Source of the DNA: Streptomyces rubrogriseus
GTDB taxonomy: Bacteria > Actinomycetota > Actinomycetes > Streptomycetales > Streptomycetaceae
Reading direction: 5' to 3'
Assembly (NCBI RefSeq): GCF_027947575.1
Contig: NZ_CP116256.1
Span: 5,642,001 to 5,706,000 of the forward strand
DNA length: 64,000 nucleotides
Shown here: in pieces, positions 7,428-16,096 of the stretch
How positions within the stretch are numbered: the stretch's first letter is position 1
How the letters are laid out: each line of letters opens with the position of its first letter
Translations under genes and position numbers: made by a program
Notes under the pieces: model-generated
The model's database searches: none
What the model saw: only the letters and a program-made list of their open reading frames with translations
Told to the model about the DNA's origin: nothing

Positions 7428-9581
7428 TCAGGCGCTTTTGTCCCGTACGAACCCGTCCGCAACGGGAAAAGATGCGCCCTCCGCGGCGTTCGACCGCGAA
7501 TCGTCCACCGGGTCCACGGGTACCTGCGGACCGTTCGACTCGCGCAGCCAGCGGCGCAGCACCCGGTGGACGTGTTCGGCGCCGACGACCTCCGCGCCCT
7601 CGTCGACGGGCGCGGACAGCACGACCGGCGACAGCAGGAAGGCGCGCGACTGGGCGCCGCCGAGGCCGCCGTGCGAGCCGATCTGCTCCTCGAAGGCGAG
7701 GACCTCGCCGTCGACCGGGTCGTGGAAGGAGTTGACCATGATGTCGGCGGTGTGCGGGAAGGAGTGCGTGCGGCGGACGGCGTCGGCGGCGCCGGGGCCG
7801 AAGGGGGCGAGCGGCCCGGGGTCCTGGTCGAGCCGGTCCAGGGGCACCTCGGCGCCGCGCGCGCCGAGCACCACACCGCCGTGTTCCTCGCTGCGCACCA
7901 GCAGGAAGCCGATGCCGGGGTGGTTGGCGAGGGTGGGCAGCAGGGCGGGGTGGCGGGCGTCGATCTCCTCGCGGGTCATCCGGTGCGGCACGTCCGGGAA
8001 GGAGACCAGGCCCAGGTTGCCGGAGGCCAGCACGATCGGCTCGGATCGGCGCCCGGTGGGGGTGTCGGCGGGCCGCTGCTGCTCGGCGCCCTCCTCCACG
8101 GGTCGGTGCAGGGCGGCGCGTACGGTGTTGCGCGCCTCGGCGCCGCTGCGGGTGCGCCGGGCGCTGCGCGGCACGGGCAGCCCGCAGCCGGCCCGCACCA
8201 GGTCGGCGAGGGTCAGGCCGTAGCGGGCGCGGAAGGTCTCGCCGGGGCTCTGGCCGTGGTCGGACAGGAGCACGATCCGGTACGGGCGGGGCGCGTGCTC
8301 GGCGACGTTCTCGATCAGGGCGAGGGACCGGTCGAGCCGCCCGAGGACCTTGGCGGCGTCCCGGCCGACCGGCCCGGAGTGGTGGGCGACCTCGTCGTAG
8401 GCCACCAGGTCGGCGTAGACGGCGGTGCGGCCGGCCAGCATGTCGCCCATGACCGCGGCGACGACGACGTCGCGTTCGACGACGGTCGCGAAGGCGCGCA
8501 CGAAGGGGTAGAGGCCGCCGCGGGAGACGCGCGGTCGGACCTTGTGGACGCGGGCGCGGGTGGACTGGCCGATCTCCCGGCACACCTCGGCGACGAAGGA
8601 CATCGCGGTACGCACGGCGTTGGCGGGGTCGGAGAAGTAGGCGAAGTAGCCGGATCTGGAGCGGGTCTCCCGGCTGCGGCGGCGGGTGGCTATGGACAGC
8701 ACGAGGGCCTGTTCGTCGGCGCCGCCGCCGAACAGGTTGCCGCGGCTGGCGCCGTCGAGGCTGAGCAGTCCGCCGTCGCCGGTGCGCCGCACGGCGCGGT
8801 ACTGGAGTTCGGCGGCGCTGGTCGGGCGGTTGCAGACCATGACCTCGCCGCTGTCCTTCTCGTACCAGCGGAAGGCGGGGACGTCGTGGTTGCTGCCGTG
8901 CAGGATGCCCAGCTGGCTGGCGCCGGTCTGGCTGGACCAGTCGGTGCGCCACTGGGCGAGCCGGTGGGTCGCCGAGGAGCCGTCTCGGCCGAGCCAGCGG
9001 GCGACGGTGGGCATGGCGCCCCGGTCGACGGCGTCGAGCAGGACGTCGTGGCCGACGCCGTCCAGTTGCAGGAAGACGGTGCCGGGGTCGGCCGGGCAGG
9101 GCGGTCCCGATCTGCGGCGTCGGTCGGCGAGGCGGTAGAGGCGGCGCCGGTAGGCGTCGTCGTCGCGCACGGCCAGGGCACCGCCGGTGGCGGAGGCGAC
9201 GGCGGACATGACGGCGGCCACCACGACCGCCGTCTCGGGGGCGACGCCGCCGCGCCCGGCCGGGTTGACGTCGATCGCGAGGAGCAGCAGTCCGCCGTTG
9301 AGGAAGAAGACCAGCAGGCCGAGGACGAGGGCCGGCACCAGGAGCAGCAGGCGGACCAGGAGCGGCCAGACCAGGGCGGAGAGCAGGCCGAAGGCACCGG
9401 CGCCGACCGCGGCGGTCATGGCGATGTCGGTGGCACTGTCCCCGTCGGGCGACTGGAGCCGGAAGTCCGGCAGGATCCCGGCGAGCACGAGCATGGTGAG
9501 CGTGGACACGGCCCACACCGTGACGCTCCGCCCGACCTGACTGGCGACCCGGCGCCAACGCCCTGCACCCACGCTCCGCAC
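7428..9581 (-). CDS. Membrane-anchored alkaline-phosphatase/phosphodiesterase-like protein
   Basis: A 717-residue protein. About four membrane segments lie within residues 20-137, a region often matched to phage holin family 4. An alkaline-phosphatase-superfamily domain follows. Metal-binding signatures are visible at the start of that domain (LDGVGHD, D174) and late (SDHGQS), with a candidate nucleophile in SQTGAS near 218-222. Such proteins cleave phospho- or sulfo-esters, or transfer phospho-groups, at the membrane. The substrate is unknown. The ATG at 9581 follows a 107-bp gap. The holin-like N-terminus is a membrane anchor here; there is no phage context. Confidence 0.82.
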   Translation of the reverse strand: MRSVGAGRWRRVASQVGRSVTVWAVSTLTMLVLAGILPDFRLQSPDGDSATDIAMTAAVGAGAFGLLSALVWPLLVRLLLLVPALVLGLLVFFLNGGLLLLAIDVNPAGRGGVAPETAVVVAAVMSAVASATGGALAVRDDDAYRRRLYRLADRRRRSGPPCPADPGTVFLQLDGVGHDVLLDAVDRGAMPTVARWLGRDGSSATHRLAQWRTDWSSQTGASQLGILHGSNHDVPAFRWYEKDSGEVMVCNRPTSAAELQYRAVRRTGDGGLLSLDGASRGNLFGGGADEQALVLSIATRRRSRETRSRSGYFAYFSDPANAVRTAMSFVAEVCREIGQSTRARVHKVRPRVSRGGLYPFVRAFATVVERDVVVAAVMGDMLAGRTAVYADLVAYDEVAHHSGPVGRDAAKVLGRLDRSLALIENVAEHAPRPYRIVLLSDHGQSPGETFRARYGLTLADLVRAGCGLPVPRSARRTRSGAEARNTVRAALHRPVEEGAEQQRPADTPTGRRSEPIVLASGNLGLVSFPDVPHRMTREEIDARHPALLPTLANHPGIGFLLVRSEEHGGVVLGARGAEVPLDRLDQDPGPLAPFGPGAADAVRRTHSFPHTADIMVNSFHDPVDGEVLAFEEQIGSHGGLGGAQSRAFLLSPVVLSAPVDEGAEVVGAEHVHRVLRRWLRESNGPQVPVDPVDDSRSNAAEGASFPVADGFVRDKSA

Positions 9582-9688
9582 ACCTCACGTCCCCGGCCCG
9601 TCGTCCGTGCGGGCCTTCCCCACCCTGCCACAACGCTCCGGAGTGCCCGTTTGTCCCCCCGGGTCCGGTTCACACCCCGCGGCAGCGG

Positions 9689-10090
9689 TCAGCGGCCGTC
9701 GTACCCGGCGGTCGGCATAGACAGCCTGCGGTGCACGCACGCCTTCATCCGGGCGTCGTAGGACGGTTCGGCGTGGCCGACCGTCTCGACGCGGACGCCG
9801 CGCCGCGCGCACTCCGCGCTGAAGTCGTCGACGGAGGACAGCGCGCTCTCCAGCACCCGTCGGCTGGGTGCCACGAACAGGTCCTGGCCGGGGCGCACTC
9901 CGTCCCACAGAGCGTCGTGGTCGGGCCGCAGACCGCGCACCAGCAGCTGTCTGGCGACGACGTAGCCGTGCTCCGCGGCCCAGCGGGCGCACATGGCGTG
10001 CTGGCTGCGGGAGTCGACCAGGAAGGGGTCGTCGTCCAGCTGTTCCAATGGCGTCAGACTCGCGATCGCCGTCACCCGCACCGGCCCCAT
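9689..10090 (-). CDS. Stand-alone resolvase-like domain lacking the catalytic serine motif
   Basis: A 133-residue protein not assigned to a named family with certainty. Its order of motifs follows the N-terminal domain of serine recombinases: a Q-x5-WAAEHGY helix, a G-x-RPDHDALWDGV segment, a DLFVAPSRRVL strand-helix and ECARRGVRVETV. The usual N-terminal ARVS motif with the nucleophilic serine is replaced by IASLTPLEQ, and there is no C-terminal DNA-binding domain. It is probably a domesticated, inactive relative. I chose the ATG at 10090, which has a GGGGG ribosome site, over a GTG at 10105. It is divergent from the metallo-beta-lactamase gene. Confidence 0.6.
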   Translation of the reverse strand: MGPVRVTAIASLTPLEQLDDDPFLVDSRSQHAMCARWAAEHGYVVARQLLVRGLRPDHDALWDGVRPGQDLFVAPSRRVLESALSSVDDFSAECARRGVRVETVGHAEPSYDARMKACVHRRLSMPTAGYDGR

Positions 10091-10184
10091 GGTGTCCCCC
10101 CTCACCTCCCGTCACCTCCCGTTTTCGCCGCCGACCCTACTCCTGGACGTAGGCTTCGGGGAGTCGCGCGAAGGAGGCAAAGGA

Positions 10185-10958
10185 GTGCCGGTGGAGCTCA
10201 CATGGTGGGGTCACGCCACCTGCACGGTCGAGGATTCGGGCATCCGCGTGCTCACCGATCCTCTGTTCGTCCGCCGGCTGGCCCACCTGCGTCGCAGGCG
10301 GGGCGCGGTGCCGCCGCCCGAGGCGTGGCGCGCGGACGTGGCGCTGGTCTCCCATCTGCACGCCGACCACCTGCATGTGCCGTCGCTCGCGCGGCTCGCG
10401 CCGGGCACGCGCCTGCTCGTGCCCCGGGGCGCACGCCGGGCGGTGCCGGGGCTGCGGCGGCTCGGTCACCTGGAGCTGACCGAGGTGGCGCCGGGTGACG
10501 AGACGACCGTCGGTGACCTGCGGATACGGGCGGTCCCCGCGCGGCACGACGGGCGACGGCTGCCGGTCGGACGGCACCGTGCCCCCGCGCTCGGCTACGT
10601 CGTCGAGGGCGAGGCGCGGACGTACTTCGCCGGGGACACCGGTCTGTTCGACGGCATGGAGCAGGAGGTCGGGCCGGTCGACGCGGCGCTGCTCCCGGTG
10701 GGCGGCTGGGGCCCCTACCTGGGTGCCGAGCACCTGGACGCGGGGCGGGCGGCCGAGGCGCTGGCCCGGCTGGCGCCGCGCACGGCGGTGCCGGTGCACT
10801 ACGGCACGTACTGGCCGATCGGGATGGACGCCGTGCGCCCCCACGAGTTCCACACGCCGGGCGAGGAGTTCGTGCGCCTGTCGGCGCTGCGCGCGCCGGG
10901 CGTGGCGGTGCATCGGCTGGGGCACGGCGAGAGTGTGCGGGTGGAGGTCGCGCGGTGA
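10185..10958 (+). CDS. Metallo-beta-lactamase-fold hydrolase (UlaG/RomA-like)
   Basis: A 257-residue cytoplasmic hydrolase. The metal-binding signature HLHADH is at 57-62, followed by a FAGDTGLFD motif and a late VPVHYGTYWP histidine. The start is GTG at 10185, with AGGAGG at 10172-10177. The stop overlaps the next start (GTGA), so it is coupled to a DedA membrane protein; this pairing suggests a shared lipid or membrane-related role, but the substrate is unknown. A second, distantly related member of the same fold is encoded nearby on the opposite strand. Confidence 0.88.
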   Translation: MPVELTWWGHATCTVEDSGIRVLTDPLFVRRLAHLRRRRGAVPPPEAWRADVALVSHLHADHLHVPSLARLAPGTRLLVPRGARRAVPGLRRLGHLELTEVAPGDETTVGDLRIRAVPARHDGRRLPVGRHRAPALGYVVEGEARTYFAGDTGLFDGMEQEVGPVDAALLPVGGWGPYLGAEHLDAGRAAEALARLAPRTAVPVHYGTYWPIGMDAVRPHEFHTPGEEFVRLSALRAPGVAVHRLGHGESVRVEVAR

Positions 10959-11581
10959 GCTGGCTGGCGGCCGCGACGCTGGACATACCGACGGAGCCGA
11001 CGCAGCAGGCGCTCGGCTACCCGTCGCTGTTCCTGCTGGTCCTGATCGGGGCGCTGGTGCCGGTGGTGCCGACGGGGGCGCTGGTGAGTTCGGCGGCGGT
11101 GGTGGCGATGCACCAGACGCTGCCGTTCGCCATGCTGATGGTGTTCGCGACGGCGTCGCTGGCGGCGTTCTGCGGGGACATGGCGCTGTACTGGCTGGGC
11201 CGGCGCGGGGTGGGCTCGAAGAACGGCTCGCGCTGGCTGGAGGCGATCCGGTCCCGGGCGCCGGAGGACCGGCTGGAGCAGGCGCAGGACAAGCTCGCCG
11301 AGCACGACGTCGCGGTGCTGGTGCTCTCCCGGCTGGTGCCGGCCGGCCGGATACCGGTGATGCTGGCCTGTCTGCTGGCCGAGTGGCCGCTGCGCCGCTT
11401 CGCCCGGGGCAACCTGCCGGCCTGTCTGGCCTGGGCGGTGACGTACCAGCTGATCGGGATCCTCAGCGGCGCCCTGTTCAGCAGGCCGTGGGAGGGCGTG
11501 GCCGCGGCGATCGCACTGACCGTGCTGGTCAGCGTGGCGCCGGGGATGTGGCGTCGGTTCCGGGGCCCGGCGAAGGCGTAG
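10955..11581 (+). CDS. DedA-family membrane protein
   Basis: A 208-residue integral membrane protein with about 5-6 hydrophobic segments and the DedA core features: a glycine-rich re-entrant loop followed by DMALYWLGRR, and a second half with LSRLVPAGRIPVML. DedA proteins are now seen as phospholipid or undecaprenyl-phosphate flippases that support envelope integrity. The GTG at 10955 overlaps the stop of the hydrolase gene. It is convergent with the next metallo-beta-lactamase gene, with 48 bp between them. Confidence 0.88.
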   Translation: MSWLAAATLDIPTEPTQQALGYPSLFLLVLIGALVPVVPTGALVSSAAVVAMHQTLPFAMLMVFATASLAAFCGDMALYWLGRRGVGSKNGSRWLEAIRSRAPEDRLEQAQDKLAEHDVAVLVLSRLVPAGRIPVMLACLLAEWPLRRFARGNLPACLAWAVTYQLIGILSGALFSRPWEGVAAAIALTVLVSVAPGMWRRFRGPAKA

Positions 11582-11629
11582 GCGTCCGGCGGTCCGCGCC
11601 GACGGGTACGGGCACGGGAACGGGGAGCG

Positions 11630-12679
11630 TCACTCCAGCACGCGGGAGGCGCCGATCGGCAGGTCCCACAGGCGTTCGCGGGGCAGGCCGGCCTGCTGCC
11701 AGGCGGCGCGTACGCGGTTGAGCGGTTCCAGTACCGGCTCCGCGGAGAGCACGAACGTGCCCCAGTGCATCGGCGCCATGTGGCGCGCGCCGACGTCCTG
11801 GGCGGCCCGCACCGCCTCCTCCGGATCGCAGTGCACGTCGCTCAGCCACCAGCGCGGGTCGTAGGCGCCGATGGGGAGCAGGGCGAGGTCGATGCCGGGG
11901 TAGCGGCGGCCGATCCGGGTGAACCAGTGGCCGTACCCGGTGTCACCGGCGAAGTAGACGCGCCGGCCGTCGGGGTCGGTGAGCACCCAGCCGCCCCACA
12001 GGGTGCGGCAGGTGTCGGTCAGGGAGCGCTTGGACCAGTGGTGGGCCGGGACGAAGTCGAACCGGACGCCGTTCAGCTCGGTCGCCTCCCACCAGTCCAG
12101 CTCGGTGACGTGGGTGAAGCGGCGGCGGTGGAACCAGCGGCCGAGACCGGCCGGGACGAGTACGGGGGTGTCGCGCGGGAGCCGGCGCAGGGTGGGGGCG
12201 TCCAGGTGGTCGTAGTGGTTGTGGCTGATGACGACGGCGTCGACGCGGGGCAGGGCGCTCCAGGGGACGCCGACGGGCGTGACCCGGGGCGGGGTGCCGA
12301 GGATCCGTCGGGACCAGACCGGGTCGGTGAGCACGGTGAGGCCGCCGATCCGCACCACCCAGCTGGCGTGTCCGGCCCAGGTGACGGCGACGGTGCGCGC
12401 GTCCACCCGGGGCAGCGGGCCGGGGGCGCACGGCAGCCGGGGGACGTCGGCGAGTCCGGCCGGGCCGGGTCTGACCGCCCCCTCCCGGGCGAATCTGGCG
12501 AAGGCCTTCAGACCGGGCAGCGGTGCGGTCAGCCGGTCGTGGAAGGTCCGCGGCCACACCCGGCGCTCGGCCGGCGGCCGGGGGGCGGCGAGCGGCGGGT
12601 GGGCGGCGGCCTCGGCGGAGGCGGGGGTGTTCTCGGCGGAGGCGGGGGTGCTCGTGGCCGACCGGGGCTGCTGCGTCAT
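11630..12679 (-). CDS. NAPE-PLD-like metallo-beta-lactamase-fold hydrolase
   Basis: A 349-residue protein. Its signature HNHYDH is at 153-158, with FAGDTGYGHWF and PMHWGTF further on, and the WAGHASWVVRIGG opening is typical of the N-acyl phosphatidylethanolamine phospholipase D-like branch. The first 45 residues are Ala/Pro/Ser-rich and repeat TPASAE. The ATG at 12679 overlaps the stop of the aminotransferase-fold gene, so the two are translationally coupled. The family cleaves phosphodiester or amide-linked lipids; the actual substrate is unknown. Confidence 0.88.
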   Translation of the reverse strand: MTQQPRSATSTPASAENTPASAEAAAHPPLAAPRPPAERRVWPRTFHDRLTAPLPGLKAFARFAREGAVRPGPAGLADVPRLPCAPGPLPRVDARTVAVTWAGHASWVVRIGGLTVLTDPVWSRRILGTPPRVTPVGVPWSALPRVDAVVISHNHYDHLDAPTLRRLPRDTPVLVPAGLGRWFHRRRFTHVTELDWWEATELNGVRFDFVPAHHWSKRSLTDTCRTLWGGWVLTDPDGRRVYFAGDTGYGHWFTRIGRRYPGIDLALLPIGAYDPRWWLSDVHCDPEEAVRAAQDVGARHMAPMHWGTFVLSAEPVLEPLNRVRAAWQQAGLPRERLWDLPIGASRVLE

Positions 12680-14004
12680 CGAGGGGGCTCCCATCGCTGA
12701 GCGTCGCGGAGACCGTCGAAGACCGACTTCAGACCGGTCAACGCGCGTTGCACGTGTGGCAGTTCCAACGGGTCCGGGGACAGGAGGCATTCCGCCCGCC
12801 GCTCGTCGGTGCCCGCGTCGAGCAGGGGGCCGGTGGCGAGCCGGACCCGCAGGGCGGGCAGGTCGTCGCCGAAGCGGTGTCCGCCGGGGGCGGGCAGGCC
12901 GAGCCGGGCGGTGAGGAAGTCCTCCAGCTCCTGCGCGTCGCCGACGCCCTCGGCACCGAGCGCGTCCCGCAGCGGGCCGAGGTCGGCGTAGAGGTGGCGC
13001 CCTGCCTGCGGGGGCCGGGCGGTGGCGCCCGAGGCGACGACGGCCGCGTGCGCGGCGGCGGCCACGCGCGCGTGCAGGCGTACGGCGGCCGCCCGGCGTG
13101 CGGTGACCGGCTCGGGTTCGCCGAGCGCGTACCCGGCCGCGGCGGCGACGGGCGCGGCGACCCGGGCGCCCAGCGCGGTGAGTACGTCCAGCACGCGCGC
13201 GTGCAGTCCGTTCCCGGCGGCGGAGGCGGGGAAGCGGGCCACGGCGGCCGGCCAGGCGGGCGGGAGCAGCGCGCCGGCCAGGTCGGTGACGACGGTGACC
13301 CGCTCGGGCAGCATCTCGGCGGGGCTGAGGAGCACGGTGGCGTGCGGGTCGTGCAGGGTGTCGCGCCAGGTCTCGTCGCTGACCAGGTGCAGTCCCTCGC
13401 CGGTGGCGGCCTCGACGGTCTCGTGCAGCAGCTCGGGCGGCGCGACGGTGCCGGTGGGGTCGTCGGCGACGGACAGCACCAGCAGTCGGGGGTCGCCGCC
13501 CTCCGCGCGGACCCGGCGGACGGTCTCCAGGAGGGCGTACGGGTCCGGTACGCCGCCGGACTCGGCGGGCGTCGGTACGTGGAAGACGGGTCGGCCCAGC
13601 AGTCGTGCGTACGGTGCCCACCAGGCGGCGCAGGGGCGGGGCACCAGGACGTCGCCGCCCAGCGCGGCGGTCAGCGCCAGGAGCAGGGCGCCCGCGCCGG
13701 GGGCGGCGGCGAGGTGACCGGGGTCGGTGGTCAGGCCGCGCCGGTCCCAGTAGCCGCTCGCCGCGTCCAGGAGGGCGGGGGCGCCGCCCGCCGGTTCACC
13801 GCGTGCGCGGCCCGCGGCGGCGGCGAGCACGGCGGACAGTTCGGGCAGCACCGGCAGGCCGTCGTCGGGGAAGTGCGGGCCGTAACGCACGGGACCGTGT
13901 CCCACGGCACCGGGTCCCGCGCCGTGGCGGCCTGCGGGGTCGTGGCCCGCGGTGTCGTGGCCTGCGGGTTTCGTGACCAGGCCCTCGGGGTCCGTGCGCC
14001 GCAT
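12676..14004 (-). CDS. Aminotransferase-fold protein lacking the PLP lysine
   Basis: A 442-residue protein with the fold of class I/II aminotransferases. The segment SDETW (D210) matches the PLP-nitrogen aspartate region, with Trp213 where Tyr is usual. The site that should read S-L-S-K is DLAG, with Gly244 (codon at 13273-13275) in place of the Schiff-base lysine, and the phosphate-binding Arg eight residues later is Pro252. It should therefore not form an internal aldimine. I chose the ATG at 14004 because GGAGG sits 7 bases upstream; the open frame before it is a repeat-rich leader. It is coupled to the metallo-beta-lactamase gene. Confidence 0.75.
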   Translation of the reverse strand: MRRTDPEGLVTKPAGHDTAGHDPAGRHGAGPGAVGHGPVRYGPHFPDDGLPVLPELSAVLAAAAGRARGEPAGGAPALLDAASGYWDRRGLTTDPGHLAAAPGAGALLLALTAALGGDVLVPRPCAAWWAPYARLLGRPVFHVPTPAESGGVPDPYALLETVRRVRAEGGDPRLLVLSVADDPTGTVAPPELLHETVEAATGEGLHLVSDETWRDTLHDPHATVLLSPAEMLPERVTVVTDLAGALLPPAWPAAVARFPASAAGNGLHARVLDVLTALGARVAAPVAAAAGYALGEPEPVTARRAAAVRLHARVAAAAHAAVVASGATARPPQAGRHLYADLGPLRDALGAEGVGDAQELEDFLTARLGLPAPGGHRFGDDLPALRVRLATGPLLDAGTDERRAECLLSPDPLELPHVQRALTGLKSVFDGLRDAQRWEPPR

Positions 14005-14052
14005 GCCGTACCTCCGCGCGGTCCGTGCCGCCTGTCCGTGCCGTGCCCTGGT

Positions 14053-14098
14053 CCCGTCGGTCCCGTTCCCGTCGGTCCCTTTCCGTTCCCGTCGGTCC
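14053..14098. repeat. Three 11-bp direct repeats upstream of the aminotransferase-fold gene
   Basis: The 11-mer cccgtcggtcc occurs at 14053, 14068 and 14088, in the leader 50-95 bp upstream of the start at 14004. The spacing (15 and 20 bp) is irregular. It could be a regulator site or simple slippage; nothing else is seen in the 198-bp interval 14005-14202. Confidence 0.5.
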
Positions 14099-14202
14099 TG
14101 TGCTTCGCTCGCCGCTCGTTGATCCCAGTACCCACCGTGGCGCCCCGCCAAGGCTCCAGCTCCGGTTGCGCGTGTCACAGCCTGGCCGGCGGCCGCGCGG
14201 GG

Positions 14203-15156
14203 TCAGCGTTCCCCGTCCTCCCCGCGCAGGCGCAGCCGCAGCCGGTGTGCGGCCGCCCCGCACGCGCCCGCGATCAGGACACCGCCCGCGACCAGGGCGG
14301 GCACCGAGTCGCCGAAGGTCCCGCCGGCACCGGCCCGCACCCCGTGCTCCGCCGTCGCACCACCGCAGGGCGTGCCGTGCGCGGAGGTCCCCGCGCGCGG
14401 GGCGGCGGATTCCCGGCACGCGGGCTGAGCGGCGTCCGCACCGGCACCGGCACCGCTCTCCTCCGGCACGCTCATCGTCGCGCTCCAGGGGTCGCCGCCC
14501 TCGCCGCCCGAGGCGTCCGGGCAGGCGCCGTCGACGGTCCAGTCGCCGGCGGCCTCAGCGGCGTCGCCGGTCTCGGCCCAGCCCTCGGTCCCCGCCGAGG
14601 GCTCGCTGTCCGTGGCCCCTCCCGGGTTCGTGACGCCTCCCGGGTCCGTGGCTCCCCCCGGGTCGGCCGCGGCCTCCGGGTTCGCCGCGCCCTCCGGGTC
14701 CGCGGTGTCCGCTGCGGGCCGCTCGGCCGCGAAGTCCTCGGCGGCGGCTATGCGCGCGGTGCCGCGGTAGGCCGGCCCGGACGCCGTTCCCGCGTCGTCC
14801 GCCACCTTGCGCAGCGCGACGGTGCCCTCCTCGAAGGCCGCCGAGGTGGCGTCGAGGCTCGCGGGCGCGGACCCGCCGGTCGGACCGCACGAGACCGAGA
14901 CCGTGACGGTGTCTCCGGGGCCGGCGTCCGCCGGGCTGACCTGCGCCGCGGCCTGCCCGGCGGACGGCGGCGGGGCCTCCTCGGCGGACGCCGGGGGCAC
15001 GGCCGCCGAGTCGTCGGCAGGCGGAGGGACGGCGGGTTCCCCCGCGCCGGAGGGAGGCGGCGGGACACCCGGGTCGGCCGAGCCCACCCCCGCTGAGAGA
15101 CCGAGGGCGGCACTGGCCAGCACGGCGACGGACAGGGCGCGGGCGGTGCGGCGCAT
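14203..15156 (-). CDS. Secreted, C-terminally membrane-anchored Pro/Ala/Gly-rich protein
   Basis: A 317-residue hypothetical protein. A signal peptide covers residues 1 to about 27 (ends VGSA). A low-complexity Pro/Ala/Glu region follows, then a short domain with a TVTVSVSCGP strand, and a run of degenerate 5-residue repeats (DPGGA, DPGGV, NPGGA). A final hydrophobic segment (VPALVAGGVLIAGACGAAA) precedes an Arg-rich tail, which matches a wall-spanning protein with a C-terminal anchor. No LPxTG-type sortase motif precedes it. The ATG at 15156 was preferred over 15192 because it begins the signal peptide and has AAGGAG upstream. The function is unknown. Confidence 0.75.
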   Translation of the reverse strand: MRRTARALSVAVLASAALGLSAGVGSADPGVPPPPSGAGEPAVPPPADDSAAVPPASAEEAPPPSAGQAAAQVSPADAGPGDTVTVSVSCGPTGGSAPASLDATSAAFEEGTVALRKVADDAGTASGPAYRGTARIAAAEDFAAERPAADTADPEGAANPEAAADPGGATDPGGVTNPGGATDSEPSAGTEGWAETGDAAEAAGDWTVDGACPDASGGEGGDPWSATMSVPEESGAGAGADAAQPACRESAAPRAGTSAHGTPCGGATAEHGVRAGAGGTFGDSVPALVAGGVLIAGACGAAAHRLRLRLRGEDGER

Positions 15157-15253
15157 GGGACGGGCTCCTTCGAGCGACGGCTTGCGGGGCACTGCACTCG
15201 CGCCCCTCGGCCATCACAGCCCGCCCGGCACGGCCACGCCCGTCACCGTGCTC

Positions 15254-15267
15254 CGTTCGCGCGAACG
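15254..15267. promoter_or_regulatory. 14-bp perfect palindrome upstream of the secreted-protein gene
   Basis: A 14-bp perfect palindrome (cgttcgcgcgaacg) lies about 98-111 bp upstream of the start at 15156 and 29 bp beyond the sigma-factor stop. It could be an operator for the secreted-protein gene; at this G+C a chance match is possible. Confidence 0.35.
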
Positions 15268-15295
15268 CGGCGTCCGGGCGGGTGAGTCCCGGGTT

Positions 15296-16096
15296 TCACG
15301 CCTCCGGACCCGGATCCCGCAGGACCTGCTCCCGCACCCGGTCGCAGCAGCGGGTGATCAGGCGGGAGACGTGCATCTGGGAGATGCCGAGCTGTTCGGC
15401 GATACGGCTCTGGGTCATGTCGTCGAAGAAGCGCATGTACAGGATGGCGCGCTCGCGCGGGGGCAGGGCGGCCAGCCGGCCCTTGACCGCCTCGCGGTCG
15501 ACGACCGTGTCGAGGGCCGGGTCGGGGGCGCCGAGCGCGTCGCCCAGCGAGTAGCCGTCCTCGCTGCCGGGGAGTTCGGCGTCCAGGGACAGGGCGGTGA
15601 AGCTCTCCAGCGCCTCGAGCCCGACCCGGACGTCCTCCTCGCTCAGTTCGGCGCGCTCGGCGATCTCGGCGACGGTGGGCCTGCGGCCCGGAATGGTCTG
15701 GGACAGGTCCTGGCCGGCGAAGCGCACGCGGTTGCGCAGTTCCTGGACCCGGCGCGGCACGTGCAGGGTCCACATGTGGTCGCGGAAGTGGCGCTTGATC
15801 TCCCCGGTGATGGTCGGTACGGCGTAGCTCTCGAAGGCGTTGCCGCGCTCGGGGTCGTACCGGTCGACGGCCTTGACCAGGCCGAGGGCCGCGACCTGGC
15901 GCAGGTCCTCGTAGCTCTCGCCGCGGCTGCGGAATCGTCCCGCCAGCCGTTCGGCCATGGGCAGCCAGGCCTCGACGATCCGGTCGCGCAGCGCGTCGTG
16001 CTCGGGACCGTCGGGAAGGGTGGCGAGCCGGCGGAAGGCGTCGGCGGTGTCGGGGGCGTCGTCGTGCGGGTGCTTCACGCTGGCGTGGATCGGCAT
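15296..16096 (-). CDS. SigB/SigF-family RNA polymerase sigma factor
   Basis: A 266-residue group 3 sigma factor. Region 2 reads ESYEDLRQVAALGLVKAVDRYDPERG and then YAVPTITGEIKRHFRD; region 3 has RPTVAEIAERAELSEEDV; region 4 has LPPRERAILYMRFFDDMTQS, with the HTH in GISQMHVSRL. This family runs general-stress and sporulation regulons in Streptomyces. The start at 16096 (MPIHASVKH) has GAGGGAG about 13 bases upstream. The frame is open to an ATG at 16372, giving a possible N-terminal extension of 92 residues. No anti-sigma gene of the RsbW type is adjacent. Confidence 0.92.
   Translation of the reverse strand: MPIHASVKHPHDDAPDTADAFRRLATLPDGPEHDALRDRIVEAWLPMAERLAGRFRSRGESYEDLRQVAALGLVKAVDRYDPERGNAFESYAVPTITGEIKRHFRDHMWTLHVPRRVQELRNRVRFAGQDLSQTIPGRRPTVAEIAERAELSEEDVRVGLEALESFTALSLDAELPGSEDGYSLGDALGAPDPALDTVVDREAVKGRLAALPPRERAILYMRFFDDMTQSRIAEQLGISQMHVSRLITRCCDRVREQVLRDPGPEA

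Noticed and set aside
5365..9761. Very long open frames on both strands spanning several genes
   Set aside because: They are high-G+C shadow frames of the permease, phosphatase and ATPase genes. Their translations are Arg/Pro/Ala-rich without domains, and the true genes have domain matches, ribosome sites and third-position bias.
14203..15156. Sortase-anchored (LPxTG-type) surface protein
   Set aside because: The C-terminal hydrophobic segment and Arg tail fit, but no LPxTG or LAxTG motif precedes it.
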